Part shown: positions 41,182-50,970 of the stretch, piece after piece | How the letters are laid out: every line of letters begins with the position of its first letter | Numbering within the stretch: position 1 is the first letter of the stretch | NCBI GenBank assembly: GCA_039033415.1 | Contig: JBCCCR010000013.1 | Span: 62,001-126,000 of the forward strand | DNA: 64,000 nucleotides | DNA from: Pseudomonadota bacterium | Lineage (GTDB): Bacteria > Pseudomonadota > Gammaproteobacteria > Xanthomonadales > SZUA-38 | Direction: 5' to 3' | Notes under the pieces: model-generated | What the model was told of the DNA's origin: nothing | Seen by the model: only the letters and a program-made list of their open reading frames with translations | Databases searched by the model: none | Made by a program: the position numbers and the translations under genes

Positions 41182-44100
41182 GTGTCGCTGTTCACCCGCC
41201 TTCTGACCAACCACCCCCTGGTCAACATCCTGTTTGTGGTGGTGGTACTGATGGGGATCCTCTCCTATCTCCAGATGCCAAGGGAGCAGGACCCGGAGGT
41301 CAACTTCAACTGGATCAACATCAATACCTCGTTTGCCGGCGCTAGCGCCGAAGATGTCGAGACACTGATCACCGGACCGCTCGAGGATTCTCTGCGCACC
41401 GTGCAGAACATCCGCTGGATCAGCAGCAGCTCCCGCGAAGGCAGCTCCAACATCCTGGTCCGCTTCCGAGATCTGTCCGATCGACTCTTCGACAAGCGGG
41501 TGAACGACGTGCGGCGAGCCGTCCAAAACGCCGTCAACTCTGACCTCCCGCCGGACATCATTGACCCCACGGTGCTTGAGCTGACCACGTCAAACGGTTT
41601 CCCCACCGCGCTGGTTGCCATCTTGGGCCGCGCGGACGACGAGGTGCTCAGGCGCGAGGCGTACCAGGTGAAGTCCGATCTGGAGCGGCTCTCCGGCGTC
41701 GATCAGGTCACCGCGTTTGGTCTTCATGAGCCGGAGATTCACGTCAGCTTTGACCCGGCGGCGCTGGCCATCAAGGGCTTTCGCGCTACACAGCTTTCCG
41801 ATTTTTTCCGGCAGGCTTTCCGCAACGTCAACGCCGGCAGCTTTGAACTCGGATCTTCCCGCTACATCGCCCGGATTCCGGGCGCCACCGCTGACCTCGA
41901 AGATCTCGCCAGCTATCAGCTCGCCTCACCGATACCGGGCATGGCGCCAAGCGCAGCCGGCGATCTGGCGCGAATCGAACGGGGGCGCAGCGAACCGCGC
42001 CAGCTGGTGTCGGTCAACGGGCGCCCCGCCATCACCTTGTCGGTCGCAAAAGCCAGCGGCGCCAACACGTTGGAGCTCGTCGATCGCATCAACGCCTACA
42101 TCGCGCAGCGCAACGACCTGCTGGCGGGAGGACCCACCGAGATCCTGCTGGCGGATGACCAGACTATTCCGACGCGGCTGGCGGTCAGCACGATGCAAAC
42201 CAACGCGCTGCTGGGCCTGCTGCTGGTGCTTGGCGTGTGCTGGGTATTCCTCGGGCTCCGCGTCGCGGCGCTGGTTAGCCTCGGCCTGGTGTTTGCGATC
42301 TGCGGCACGCTGTGGGTGGTGTCGATCAGCGGCAACACGGTGAACCAGTCGGTGCTTCTGGGCATTGTGATTGTGCTCGGGATGCTCGTCGACGACGCGG
42401 TGGTGGTGGTCGAGGCGATTTACTACCGCATGCAGCGCGGCATGGCCGTCCTCGAAGCCGCCAAAGACGGGCTGAGGGAAGTCATGGCACCGGTCACCGC
42501 AGCGGTCGCCACCACCATGGCTGCCTTCCTGCCGCTGATGCTGCTGCCCGGCGTCATCGGCAAGTTTATGTTTGTGATCCCGTTTGTGGTGACCATCGGC
42601 CTGCTGATCTCGTTGGTCGAGGCTTTTTGGATTCTGCCGGCCCACATGATCGATTTTGCCGCATCGCCAGCAGCGGGCGGCAAAGCCCGCGGGCGGCGCG
42701 TCCGCTGGACCCACAAACTTCGCCTGCTGTACGCCAAGGCGCTTTGCCGAGTGATCCGTCAGCCCGTGCCCTGGCTGGGTGCCATCGCCGGCGGCATGCT
42801 GATGGCGGCGGCCGCGGTGGCAGGCGGCCTGGTCAAGATGGACTTCTTCACCTTTGATCCTTTTCGGCTGTTTTACGTCAATATCGACATGCCGGCGGGT
42901 ACGCCGGTACCAGAGACGCTTCGACAAACCGCACTCGTGGCTAAGCGCGCCGATGAGTTACTGGAACGGGAGCAGGTGCGGGCCATCTCAGCCATGGCCG
43001 GCATCAAGTTCACCGAAACCGAAATCGTCTACGGCGATCAGTATGGCCAGCTGCAGGTTTCGCTCAATCCGGTTTCCGACGCTCATCCCGAACAGCCGCG
43101 TGAGCTGATCGAGCGACTTCGCCCGGAGCTTGAGCGCATCGCTGGCAACGCTGACATCAGCTACCTGGAGATCTCGGGTGGTCCACCCTCCGGCCTTCCG
43201 ATCAACGTCAAGGTTCGCAGCGACAATTTTGAAGAACTGCGGGCGGCAACCGACGAGGTACTGTCGATCGTTCGGGCTATCCCCGGCAGCAAGGACGTCC
43301 GGGACAACGATGTACCCGGCAGTCCCGAGATGACCCTGAACATCGACCACGGCGCCGCGGCACGGGCAGGCTTGAGTTCGGGCGAAGTCGCGAGCCTGGC
43401 CCGGCTCCACGTGGACGGCGACGTCGTCGCCTTTGCCCGCGATGATGGAGAGAAGGTGGAGCTGCGCGTTCGCGCTGAGCGGGGCTCGGTCGACGACATC
43501 AACGATATATTGCGCGACCCCATTTTGGGTACTACCGGGCAAGCCACCACCCTAGGAGCGCTGGTCGACCCCACGGTAAGAGCCACCCGCAGCACCATTT
43601 TTCACTACAACCTGCGCCGAGCGATAACCGTGTCAGCCGACCTTGATGATGAGCTGAACGATACCGTGAAGGCCAACGACGAGCTCCAGCGCGAGTGGGC
43701 GAAAGTCGCGGCAAAGTATCCCAACACCGATCTGGAGTTTTCCGGCGAACTGGACGATCTGACCGAGAGTCTGGGGGCTATGGCTGGGCTCTTCATGCTC
43801 GGACTCGGATTGATCTACCTGATCATCGCCACGCAGTTCAGGAGCTATTTCCAGCCGCTGCTGATCATCGTCACCGTGCCCATGGCTTTTACCGGCGTGG
43901 TGCTCGGACTGATCCTGACCCAAAACCCGCTCAGCCTCTATACGCTTTACGGCGTGGTGGCGCTGACCGGCATCGCGGTCAACGGCGCGATTGTTCTGAT
44001 CGACGCGGCCAATAGCCGACTTCGCGCCGGCATGAGGCCTCTGCACGCCACCGTCTACGCCGCCAAACGCCGGGTTATCCCCATCATCATGACGACAACA

Positions 44101-44307
44101 ACCACGATCGCAGGTCTGTTCTCACTGGCGGTGGGTCTGGGTGGCAAGTCTCTGCTTTGGGGTCCCGTAGCCACCAGCATTGTCGCAGGGCTGGCGTTTG
44201 CGTCGCTGCTAACGCTGTTTGTTGTGCCGACCCTCTACCGACTGTTTATGCGCGGACACGGCGTACCGGAGCCCGAACCCGAGTCCATGCTGGTCACCCA
44301 GAACTGA
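41182..44307 (+). CDS. RND family efflux permease
   Basis: 1041 residues, two repeats of six transmembrane helices and large periplasmic loops. Motifs: MPREQDPEV near the N-terminus, the TM4 signature GMLVDDAVVVVEAIYYRM with the proton-relay aspartates, and the C-terminal TGIAVNGAIVLIDAANSR. It belongs to the HAE1-like multidrug/metabolite efflux group. GTG start. With the adaptor it would form a pump using a TolC-type outer membrane channel encoded elsewhere, since none is present here. Substrate unknown. Confidence 0.92.
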   Translation: MSLFTRLLTNHPLVNILFVVVVLMGILSYLQMPREQDPEVNFNWININTSFAGASAEDVETLITGPLEDSLRTVQNIRWISSSSREGSSNILVRFRDLSDRLFDKRVNDVRRAVQNAVNSDLPPDIIDPTVLELTTSNGFPTALVAILGRADDEVLRREAYQVKSDLERLSGVDQVTAFGLHEPEIHVSFDPAALAIKGFRATQLSDFFRQAFRNVNAGSFELGSSRYIARIPGATADLEDLASYQLASPIPGMAPSAAGDLARIERGRSEPRQLVSVNGRPAITLSVAKASGANTLELVDRINAYIAQRNDLLAGGPTEILLADDQTIPTRLAVSTMQTNALLGLLLVLGVCWVFLGLRVAALVSLGLVFAICGTLWVVSISGNTVNQSVLLGIVIVLGMLVDDAVVVVEAIYYRMQRGMAVLEAAKDGLREVMAPVTAAVATTMAAFLPLMLLPGVIGKFMFVIPFVVTIGLLISLVEAFWILPAHMIDFAASPAAGGKARGRRVRWTHKLRLLYAKALCRVIRQPVPWLGAIAGGMLMAAAAVAGGLVKMDFFTFDPFRLFYVNIDMPAGTPVPETLRQTALVAKRADELLEREQVRAISAMAGIKFTETEIVYGDQYGQLQVSLNPVSDAHPEQPRELIERLRPELERIAGNADISYLEISGGPPSGLPINVKVRSDNFEELRAATDEVLSIVRAIPGSKDVRDNDVPGSPEMTLNIDHGAAARAGLSSGEVASLARLHVDGDVVAFARDDGEKVELRVRAERGSVDDINDILRDPILGTTGQATTLGALVDPTVRATRSTIFHYNLRRAITVSADLDDELNDTVKANDELQREWAKVAAKYPNTDLEFSGELDDLTESLGAMAGLFMLGLGLIYLIIATQFRSYFQPLLIIVTVPMAFTGVVLGLILTQNPLSLYTLYGVVALTGIAVNGAIVLIDAANSRLRAGMRPLHATVYAAKRRVIPIIMTTTTTIAGLFSLAVGLGGKSLLWGPVATSIVAGLAFASLLTLFVVPTLYRLFMRGHGVPEPEPESMLVTQN

Positions 44308-44308
44308 C

Positions 44309-45052
44309 TTGCTGATTTACGGTCATCGCGGCGCGGCCGGCGAGGCTCCGGAAAACACCATCGCGGGGCTCAGGCACCTGATCGGGCTGGGTCTGCAGCG
44401 GGTGGAGATCGATCTCCGGCTGAGCCGCGACGGCGAGCTGATGGTTGTTCATGACCGTTCTTTGAAACGCACCCATGGTGTACCAGGCCGGGTCAGCTCC
44501 CTGACGTCGGCCGCGCTGATCGAGCGAAGCGGCCGCCACGCGGTGCCGAACCTGCAGCAGCTCCTGCAGGCCTGTCCGGAACTGACCCACCTCCAGCTGG
44601 AGCTAAAGCCGGCGCCGGCGCGTGAGCGCCTTCCCATCGCCCGCCGGTTGGTTGAGACCTTGAGCTCTGTCGGCGCTCCGCTCACGCGGTACTGCGCGAC
44701 CTCCAGCGACCCGAAACTGCTTGCCGTCGTCAGGTCCGTCGCGCGAGACCTGCCGCGAGGTCTGGTCATCACCCGGCAGCGGGACGTTGCCATGCTCGTG
44801 CGACTCGGCTGCACGCTGGCGTGTGTTCACTATCCTTTGCTGGATCGGTTTTTCGTGCGCTGCTTGCGTCGCACAAACGCGCAGGTCAGTGCTTGGACCG
44901 TCAACAGCGGAGCGGTGTTGCAGCGAATGTGCCGCCTCGGCTGCGACAGCGTGATTACCGATTTTCCTTCGCAGCTTCGGTCAGCCCTCGAAAGAACCCC
45001 GAAACAGCAGCCCTTCGGCCTCGGTCACCATGAGCTGGAGCGGGGCCGGTGA
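44309..45052 (+). CDS. Glycerophosphodiester phosphodiesterase
   Basis: 247 residues, GDPD TIM barrel: YGHRGAAGEAPENTIAG (catalytic His-Arg), VEIDLRLSRDGELMVVHD (metal Glu/Asp and second His), LQLELKP and SAWTVNS then DSVITDFPSQL at the end. It hydrolyses glycerophosphodiesters to glycerol 3-phosphate. No signal peptide. TTG start just after the pump stop. Its last 72 bases overlap the end of the minus-strand PD40 gene; the tail beyond DFPSQLRSAL is not family-like and is forced by that overlap. Confidence 0.88.
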   Translation: MLIYGHRGAAGEAPENTIAGLRHLIGLGLQRVEIDLRLSRDGELMVVHDRSLKRTHGVPGRVSSLTSAALIERSGRHAVPNLQQLLQACPELTHLQLELKPAPARERLPIARRLVETLSSVGAPLTRYCATSSDPKLLAVVRSVARDLPRGLVITRQRDVAMLVRLGCTLACVHYPLLDRFFVRCLRRTNAQVSAWTVNSGAVLQRMCRLGCDSVITDFPSQLRSALERTPKQQPFGLGHHELERGR

Positions 45053-48000
45053 CACCACCTCAGCGCTGCTCACCAGGCCAATCAGCGTCGTCAGTTGGCC
45101 AACACCCGATGGCAGCCTGAGCAAGCTATCCAGCAGCACTTCTTCCGTCGGCTGCAGTGCTGGGCCCGTGTAGCGACACCGAAGGGTCAGCGGCGGCAGC
45201 TCGGGATCATCGGGCGCCTGACACTCCCAGGGGGTACCGGGGGCAGGATTAAACAAGTGATAGGGGTCGCCGAATCGGAGCGGCGCGATGTCGATTTCAA
45301 CGTCGCTCACCGGCACCTGTCCGCCGTTGATGACCGACACGCGCGACACGCCGGTCTCGCCCAAACTCAGCGTCTGGCTCGCCTGCGGTTCCCAGAAAAC
45401 GCCGCTGTTCACGCGGAGCGTCGTGAGCTCGGCCTCTGGACGTCCAGCTTCGGGCACCAAAGTCAGGGAGGCTGACGCGACGCTGACCAGCGTCTGGTCC
45501 CCGGAAAACATGTCGAACTCAAACGCCAGCATCTCAGCAGCACCTGGCGGAATGCTCTCCCCCACCAACGCGTCTCCGACAAACAGACAGCTCACCGGCG
45601 GGCCGCTCTCACACTGCCAGCGAGGTGTCGCCGTGATATCGACCAGCGGGTGGTCCAGGCGAGGGAGCGTCACCCGAAGGCCCTGAGCCGCCGTCACGGC
45701 GACCGGCCCCAGATTGCGTACCTGCAGGCGAAAGGCGCCCCGCTCCACAGACTGCAGCGGGGAACGCGCGAATGCATCGACCGTCAGTTCCGGTAAGGAC
45801 CGGATCACCGGTTGGGTCACCATCTGTTCCACGCCGTCAATGATCGTCAAGTAGGCCACGTCATACTGGGCCCCCTTCTGCGTCAGTCCCAGCGGGCGCA
45901 GCCCGCCCTCCGACCGCAGGTTGCCGTCCTCGCCGCGGCTCACCGTCAGCAGGCTGCCGTCATCCAGGTCCACCGCAAACACGTCGCTGACGCCGTTGCT
46001 GTCATCACCCGCCAGGGTGTCGTCCGCGCTGGCAAAAACCACAAGCTTGCCGTCTGCAGAAAGCAAGGGGTCGCGGGTTAGGCCGGTGGCGCTCAGCGTG
46101 TTGGGTACCTGGACGATGTTGTCGTTCCCGGACCCGGCGGCACGCCAGACGAACAGCGCCGTGCCGGCGCCGCCCGTGACGCTCGTTAAATTGGTGGCCT
46201 GACTGACGAACAGTATGGTGTTGCCGTCGGCAGAAAGCTGAGGGTTGAAGCTCGGCCCATCGGGCGGGCCGCCGTTGGCGGCGCGGGACAGGAGCGAGAC
46301 CGTGGCTGACGCAACATCATAGCGGTAAATCTGATCCTGACCCGCCACGGGGCGTTCCGCCGGTCCCAAAGTGGGATCCAGCGCCGGGTCGGCGCTGACA
46401 AAAACAACACTGGAGCCGTCACCGGCCAGTTGCGGCTGCCCGCTGGCAAATTGGCCTCCCGCCGAGGCGGTTGAGCTGAGCTGGCGCAGTTCCTCCTGGC
46501 CAGCAAAATCGCCGAAGTAGACCTGAGAAACACCCTGCGCCCCCGCCTGCTGCTGGAGCTCAGGCGCGGCGGAGCTGAATGCGATCCACTCGCCGTTCGC
46601 GGACAGCGCGGGCTCCCGCGCCGGCAGCGAACCGGCAGCCGTTCCGGCCACACTCACCGACGCCAGCCGCGGCGGCGACACCGCGCAGTCGTCTCGCAAA
46701 AAGATATCTGTGACGCCGTTGGCATCGCTGATCAATGGACTGATTCCGAACTCTGCGCCGTCGATCGCGCTAGCGATCGCCGACCGACAGCCGTCGTCAC
46801 TCACGGCACCGGCGGTGGTAGCCGCGCCGCCATCGATGAACTGACCGTCGATCGAACGCGACAGCAGTCGAACACGGCCGGTCTCCTGGTCGAGCACCAG
46901 CGCGTCGGACACGCCGTTGAGATCGGCGGGCAAAAGATTGGTGGCGCTGGTGATCAAAAGGGCATAACGACCATCCGATGAGAGCTGAGCGTCGAGCAGC
47001 GGCGCGTTCAACGGCTCTAGGGCCGGAGGCACCAGAGCCAGACGGCTCACGCCGCCGCTCGCGCCCGCAGCGACGAATCCGGCTGTGGCGCCGCTGCTCA
47101 GCGTGTCCAGATCGGTGGCCGCGCTTTCGAAAACCAGCAGCGTACCGTCCGCACTGATGTTGGCACCGAAGCTACCCGCATTGGCGCTGGTGCCGCTGGC
47201 CCGCCGGCTGGCGATAAACGATAGACCCGCAAACCGGTCGACCACATAGATATCGCTTAAGGTGTTCCCATCCTGATCGGTCAGGTTTCGCGCCTCGGAC
47301 TGAAACGCCACATGCTGCCCACGGCTGGATAGTGATGGGTTAAAGCTGTTCGCATCCGCGCCGCCTTCGGCCGGCGCACTGACCAGCTCAGTTTCCAGGC
47401 GGAGCAAATCGCGCACAAAAACATCGAAAAAAATGTTCTCCTGCCCAGGTTCCAGGGTCGTCGCGCGGCTGTAAAAAGCCACCACGCTACCGTCCGGTGA
47501 GACGACGGCTGCGGCACTGTCCGCATTCGACCGCACGCCGGCGGTCGAGACGTTAATCAGCGAGGTTTCGCCAGTACTTCTGTCGTGTAAGAACAGATCC
47601 GGCAGCTCATCGAACTCATTGTCCGAGAAGTTGGTGGATTCGCTGGTAAACGCCACAAAGCGACCGTTATCGGAGATGGTCGGCTGAAAGCTGCCGCGGT
47701 CCCCCTCTTCTCCAGTGCTGGACACCGAAACGCGACTCGTCTCGTCGGTCTGCCGATCGCGAACAAAAATGTCCGAAGCCTCGTTGTTGTCTTCAGCAAC
47801 GAGGTTGCTGGCCCTGGACGAAAAAGCGATCCAACGCCCGTCACCGCTGAGTGAGGCGTTAAGGCTGCTGCCGTTGGCCGGGCCGCCAGCCTCGCTGCGG
47901 GAAACGAGCTCGAGCGCCTGGTTAGGCCCCCGATCCGCCTGCCAGACAAACACATCGGTTGCGTTGTTGTCGTCGTCGGGCAGCAGATTGTCTGCGCTGC

Positions 48001-48346
48001 TGTGAAAGGCCACGGTGGCACCGTCCGCGGAGAAGGCGGCCCGGGCAGCGCCCCGGTTACCCTGGACGCCCGCACTGTCGCTGACTCTTAGGTAGCTGCC
48101 GCGCCGCCGGTCGAGGCGGTAGATGTCTCGCTGCCCGTTGGCGTCTGTCGAATCGAGCTCGTTGGAATCGGTAGTGAGCAGCACGTAACGGCCGTCGTCG
48201 GACAGCTGGGGTCGAAACACTCCCGCGGCGATCGCTGGCGCGTTGCTGCTGATTTGCAGCGGGTACTCAACGTCAGCCTCGCTCAGCCAGGGCTGCAGCA
48301 CCCCGACCGCAAGCCCCCAGCCAACCAGCAGTTCAGCGGCGAACAA
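44981..48346 (-). CDS. Secreted PD40/TolB-type beta-propeller repeat protein
   Basis: About 1121 residues. A hydrophobic N-terminus (LLVGWGLAVGVLQPWL) is a likely export signal. The first 800 residues carry repeated PD40 blades of the form LSxDGRYVLLTT, FSADGATVAFHS, LSGDGRWIAFSS and ISDNGRFVAFTS, about 50 residues apart. Two beta-sandwich, DUF11/CARDB-like domains follow. It ends in the tag LLFRGSFEG. The start is uncertain; TTG at 48346 with GGGAA upstream overlaps the DNRLRE stop by 14 bases. Probably surface or periplasmic; function unknown. Confidence 0.75.
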   Translation of the reverse strand: MFAAELLVGWGLAVGVLQPWLSEADVEYPLQISSNAPAIAAGVFRPQLSDDGRYVLLTTDSNELDSTDANGQRDIYRLDRRRGSYLRVSDSAGVQGNRGAARAAFSADGATVAFHSSADNLLPDDDNNATDVFVWQADRGPNQALELVSRSEAGGPANGSSLNASLSGDGRWIAFSSRASNLVAEDNNEASDIFVRDRQTDETSRVSVSSTGEEGDRGSFQPTISDNGRFVAFTSESTNFSDNEFDELPDLFLHDRSTGETSLINVSTAGVRSNADSAAAVVSPDGSVVAFYSRATTLEPGQENIFFDVFVRDLLRLETELVSAPAEGGADANSFNPSLSSRGQHVAFQSEARNLTDQDGNTLSDIYVVDRFAGLSFIASRRASGTSANAGSFGANISADGTLLVFESAATDLDTLSSGATAGFVAAGASGGVSRLALVPPALEPLNAPLLDAQLSSDGRYALLITSATNLLPADLNGVSDALVLDQETGRVRLLSRSIDGQFIDGGAATTAGAVSDDGCRSAIASAIDGAEFGISPLISDANGVTDIFLRDDCAVSPPRLASVSVAGTAAGSLPAREPALSANGEWIAFSSAAPELQQQAGAQGVSQVYFGDFAGQEELRQLSSTASAGGQFASGQPQLAGDGSSVVFVSADPALDPTLGPAERPVAGQDQIYRYDVASATVSLLSRAANGGPPDGPSFNPQLSADGNTILFVSQATNLTSVTGGAGTALFVWRAAGSGNDNIVQVPNTLSATGLTRDPLLSADGKLVVFASADDTLAGDDSNGVSDVFAVDLDDGSLLTVSRGEDGNLRSEGGLRPLGLTQKGAQYDVAYLTIIDGVEQMVTQPVIRSLPELTVDAFARSPLQSVERGAFRLQVRNLGPVAVTAAQGLRVTLPRLDHPLVDITATPRWQCESGPPVSCLFVGDALVGESIPPGAAEMLAFEFDMFSGDQTLVSVASASLTLVPEAGRPEAELTTLRVNSGVFWEPQASQTLSLGETGVSRVSVINGGQVPVSDVEIDIAPLRFGDPYHLFNPAPGTPWECQAPDDPELPPLTLRCRYTGPALQPTEEVLLDSLLRLPSGVGQLTTLIGLVSSAEVVSPAPLQLMVTEAEGLLFRGSFEG

Positions 48347-49166
48347 ACGGCATTCCCAGCAGCAGCATCGCCCCCGCGAGGAGCAGTGCCCAAACACCGC
48401 CGCCGAGGGGCACCTGAACCGGCGGCGCGGGGGCCACCGCCGGTCCGGAGTAGGTGACGGTCAGCTGCGGCCGCGTGGTTCCGTCAGCGTTTTCGCGGCT
48501 GTTCAGCCGCTTCGCCGAACCAAACCCGGCGGCGGGGTTGGCGATCAGGATCCATCCGTGGTTTTGCGACGGGTCATCAAGCCACAGCTGCACGTCCTCC
48601 GCCATGGTCCCGCCGGTGTAGGTATAGGTTCCATTGACCCGCAGTCCAGTTCGAGCGGACTCGGCGGCAGCAAAATCGCCACCGGGGTTTGTCCACGCGT
48701 CTCCGCCGAGCTGGCGCTGCAGCCAGGTTGCGTCCCCGGCCTCAGCCGGCGCGCCGGTGCCCTCCTGGCCATCCGCGTCAACCGTGCCCTCACCCCACGA
48801 CGCAAGCAGCCGGTGGAGGCGGACCGTGATCGTCTGGGAGATGGTTCGAGATACGGTGACGTCGAGCGATGCCGATTGCACGATTGCGCCGGCGGGGATG
48901 GTCGACAGATCGAAGGCCAGCAGCGCCCGTCGTTCGGTACCCACAACCGTCAATCCTGTAAAGAGATAGACGCCTCCGCCGTTGCTCAATACGCCTTCCG
49001 AGAAGATCGAACTGTCCGCCGCAGGCTCCAGGATCACGGCGGTGGTCGCGGACCCTTTTTCGCTGGCGGACGCGGTATTGAGGCCCCAAGCTAAGAGAAA
49101 GCCAGCCCCGGCTGCCAGAAGGCCTGTTAGGGCGATAAACGGGCGGTATTCTATGTTCCAGGTCAC
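48333..49166 (-). CDS. DNRLRE-domain protein with C-terminal sorting-like helix
   Basis: About 277 residues. N-terminal signal or anchor helix (LTGLLAAGAGFLLAWGL). The middle is a DNRLRE carbohydrate-binding-like domain: ALLAFDLSTIPAGAIVQSASLDV, VRLHRLLASWGEG and DVQLWLDDPSQNHGWILI. The C-terminus is PLGGG, a hydrophobic span (VWALLLAGAMLLLGM) and a terminal RR, the tripartite form of GlyGly-CTERM or PEP-CTERM-like signals. GTG at 49166 is the best start although no ribosome site is clear. Its end is coupled to the PD40 gene. Probably processed at the cell surface. Confidence 0.7.
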   Translation of the reverse strand: MTWNIEYRPFIALTGLLAAGAGFLLAWGLNTASASEKGSATTAVILEPAADSSIFSEGVLSNGGGVYLFTGLTVVGTERRALLAFDLSTIPAGAIVQSASLDVTVSRTISQTITVRLHRLLASWGEGTVDADGQEGTGAPAEAGDATWLQRQLGGDAWTNPGGDFAAAESARTGLRVNGTYTYTGGTMAEDVQLWLDDPSQNHGWILIANPAAGFGSAKRLNSRENADGTTRPQLTVTYSGPAVAPAPPVQVPLGGGVWALLLAGAMLLLGMPFVRR

Positions 49167-49267
49167 ACTTTTAGACGCCGACAGGTGGTTCAATTGGGCG
49201 GAACGATAGCACAGTCGCGCCGTACCTTTTGTTGGTGTACAGCGACGGATTAACAAGGGGATTATCC

Positions 49268-50950
49268 ATGCATCGATGGCTGCTCATCGCGATCGTCCTG
49301 GTCCAATCTGCGGCGGCTCAGTCCGGCGCCGACCTGATTTTTCGAGCCGGCTTTGAACCGCCGGCCCCTGACGGTCGGGCTGAGGCGGGTGCATTCCTCT
49401 GGCGCGTCACCTACGGTCCTACCCAAGCTGACATCGACGCGGTGGAAACGCTGGGCTTCGAGGGCTGGGTGGATCAGCAGCAGGCCATGGCCCCCACCTA
49501 TCACCAGCCCCAGCTCGACGACTTCGGCGTTGAAATTGGCCAGGGTGAAAGGCAACGAGTCTGGTTCAACGTCGCCCAGAACGCGCCCGACCAGTTTCGC
49601 CAGCGGGCGGCCTTTGCGCTCTCCCAGATTCTGGTCGTCTCGGATCTCAACGGCGATCTCGAAGGTCAGCCCATGGCCGTTGCCCAGTATTACGACCTGC
49701 TCGTTCAGCACGCGTTCGGCAACTATCGGGACCTGCTCGAAGAGGTCACGCTGACGCCCGTGATGGGACACTACCTCAGCATGTTTCGCAGCACGAGAGA
49801 TGCGGTGGCCGGTATCGAGCCCGACGAAAACTATGCTCGAGAAATCATGCAGCTGTTTTCCATCGGCCTGGTGGAGCTAAATATCGACGGCACCCCGAGG
49901 CTCAACGGCGGCAATCTGATCCCAACCTACGAACAGCGCCATATTGTTGCGCTAGCCGAAGCGTTTACCGGCTGGAACTTTTCCGGCGCTGATCAGGGTG
50001 ACGGCGACTGTGAACCCTGGGAGTGGCGCTGGCCCGAGCCCAACTGGCTCCAGCCGATGGCGCCGTGCATGGTGACCGACCCCAACCAGAACCAGCCCGA
50101 TAACTATCACGTGACGAGCGCCAAGACGATCGTCGGCGACGTGACGCTGCCCGCAGGCCAAACGGCCGAGCAGGACATGCAGATGGCGCTGAACACGCTG
50201 TTCAACCATCCGAACGTCGGCCCGTTTCTGGCCTATCGGCTGATACAGCGGCTGGTCACCAGCAATCCGAGTCCCGCCTACGTGGCGCGCGTCGCCTCGG
50301 TATTTAATAACAACGGGTCTGGCGTACGCGGTGACCTGGGAGCGGTATTCAAGGCGATTGTCTTGGACGGTGAGGCGCTGGCGGGCCCAACCAACAACAC
50401 GACCTTCGGCAAGCTTCGCGAGCCGCTGTTCTTTCAGCTTCAGCTCAATCGCGTGTATAACGCTCAGATCAGTCAGGAGTTTGCCAACAACCCCGACTGC
50501 TGCTGGCCCGGAGCGATCTACGAACCGCAGAGTTTCTACGGCCAGGCCGCCCTGCGATCACCCTCGGTATTCAACTTCTTCAAACCGGATTTCGCCCAGC
50601 CGGGCCCGATCGAGAGTCAGGGCCTCGTATCACCCGAGTTTGAAATCAGCACCGAGACGCAGGTTGTCCTGCTCGCCAATTTCTTTTTCGACACGCTCGG
50701 CTGGGGCGCACCGATTCCGTGGCAGACCCAGCATGAGCTGCAGATCGGCGAGCTTGAAGCGCTGGCAGGAAATCCCTCTGCGTTGGTAGACCGAGTCGAT
50801 CGCGACCTGCTGTTCGGCACGCTCAACCCGACCGCGAGGCAGCTGATTATCGATCGTGTGAGCGACATCCGCACACAGGACGCCGATCGACGCGTCGCTG
50901 AAACGATCTACTACATCATTACTTCACCCCAGAGCGTGGTGCAGCGATGA
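49268..50950 (+). CDS. DUF1800 family secreted protein
   Basis: 560 residues. Signal peptide 1-17 (LLIAIVLVQSAAAQ), then the short tag DLIFRAGFEPP, then the DUF1800 domain: FLWRVTYGPTQADID, ENYAREIMQLFSIGLVELN, FTGWNFSG, FGKLREPLF and PSVFNFFKPDF. DUF1800 genes almost always pair with DUF1501 genes, as here; their role is unknown though extracellular. ATG start with AAGGGG 8 bases upstream. Stop overlaps or abuts the next gene. Confidence 0.9.
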   Translation: MHRWLLIAIVLVQSAAAQSGADLIFRAGFEPPAPDGRAEAGAFLWRVTYGPTQADIDAVETLGFEGWVDQQQAMAPTYHQPQLDDFGVEIGQGERQRVWFNVAQNAPDQFRQRAAFALSQILVVSDLNGDLEGQPMAVAQYYDLLVQHAFGNYRDLLEEVTLTPVMGHYLSMFRSTRDAVAGIEPDENYAREIMQLFSIGLVELNIDGTPRLNGGNLIPTYEQRHIVALAEAFTGWNFSGADQGDGDCEPWEWRWPEPNWLQPMAPCMVTDPNQNQPDNYHVTSAKTIVGDVTLPAGQTAEQDMQMALNTLFNHPNVGPFLAYRLIQRLVTSNPSPAYVARVASVFNNNGSGVRGDLGAVFKAIVLDGEALAGPTNNTTFGKLREPLFFQLQLNRVYNAQISQEFANNPDCCWPGAIYEPQSFYGQAALRSPSVFNFFKPDFAQPGPIESQGLVSPEFEISTETQVVLLANFFFDTLGWGAPIPWQTQHELQIGELEALAGNPSALVDRVDRDLLFGTLNPTARQLIIDRVSDIRTQDADRRVAETIYYIITSPQSVVQR

Positions 50951-50970
50951 AAAAGCGTAAGGATTCAACC

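Noticed and set aside
48243-49094. A 283-codon plus-strand frame over the DNRLRE gene
   Set aside because: Antisense to a gene with recognisable domains; translation is Arg/Gly-rich without structure.
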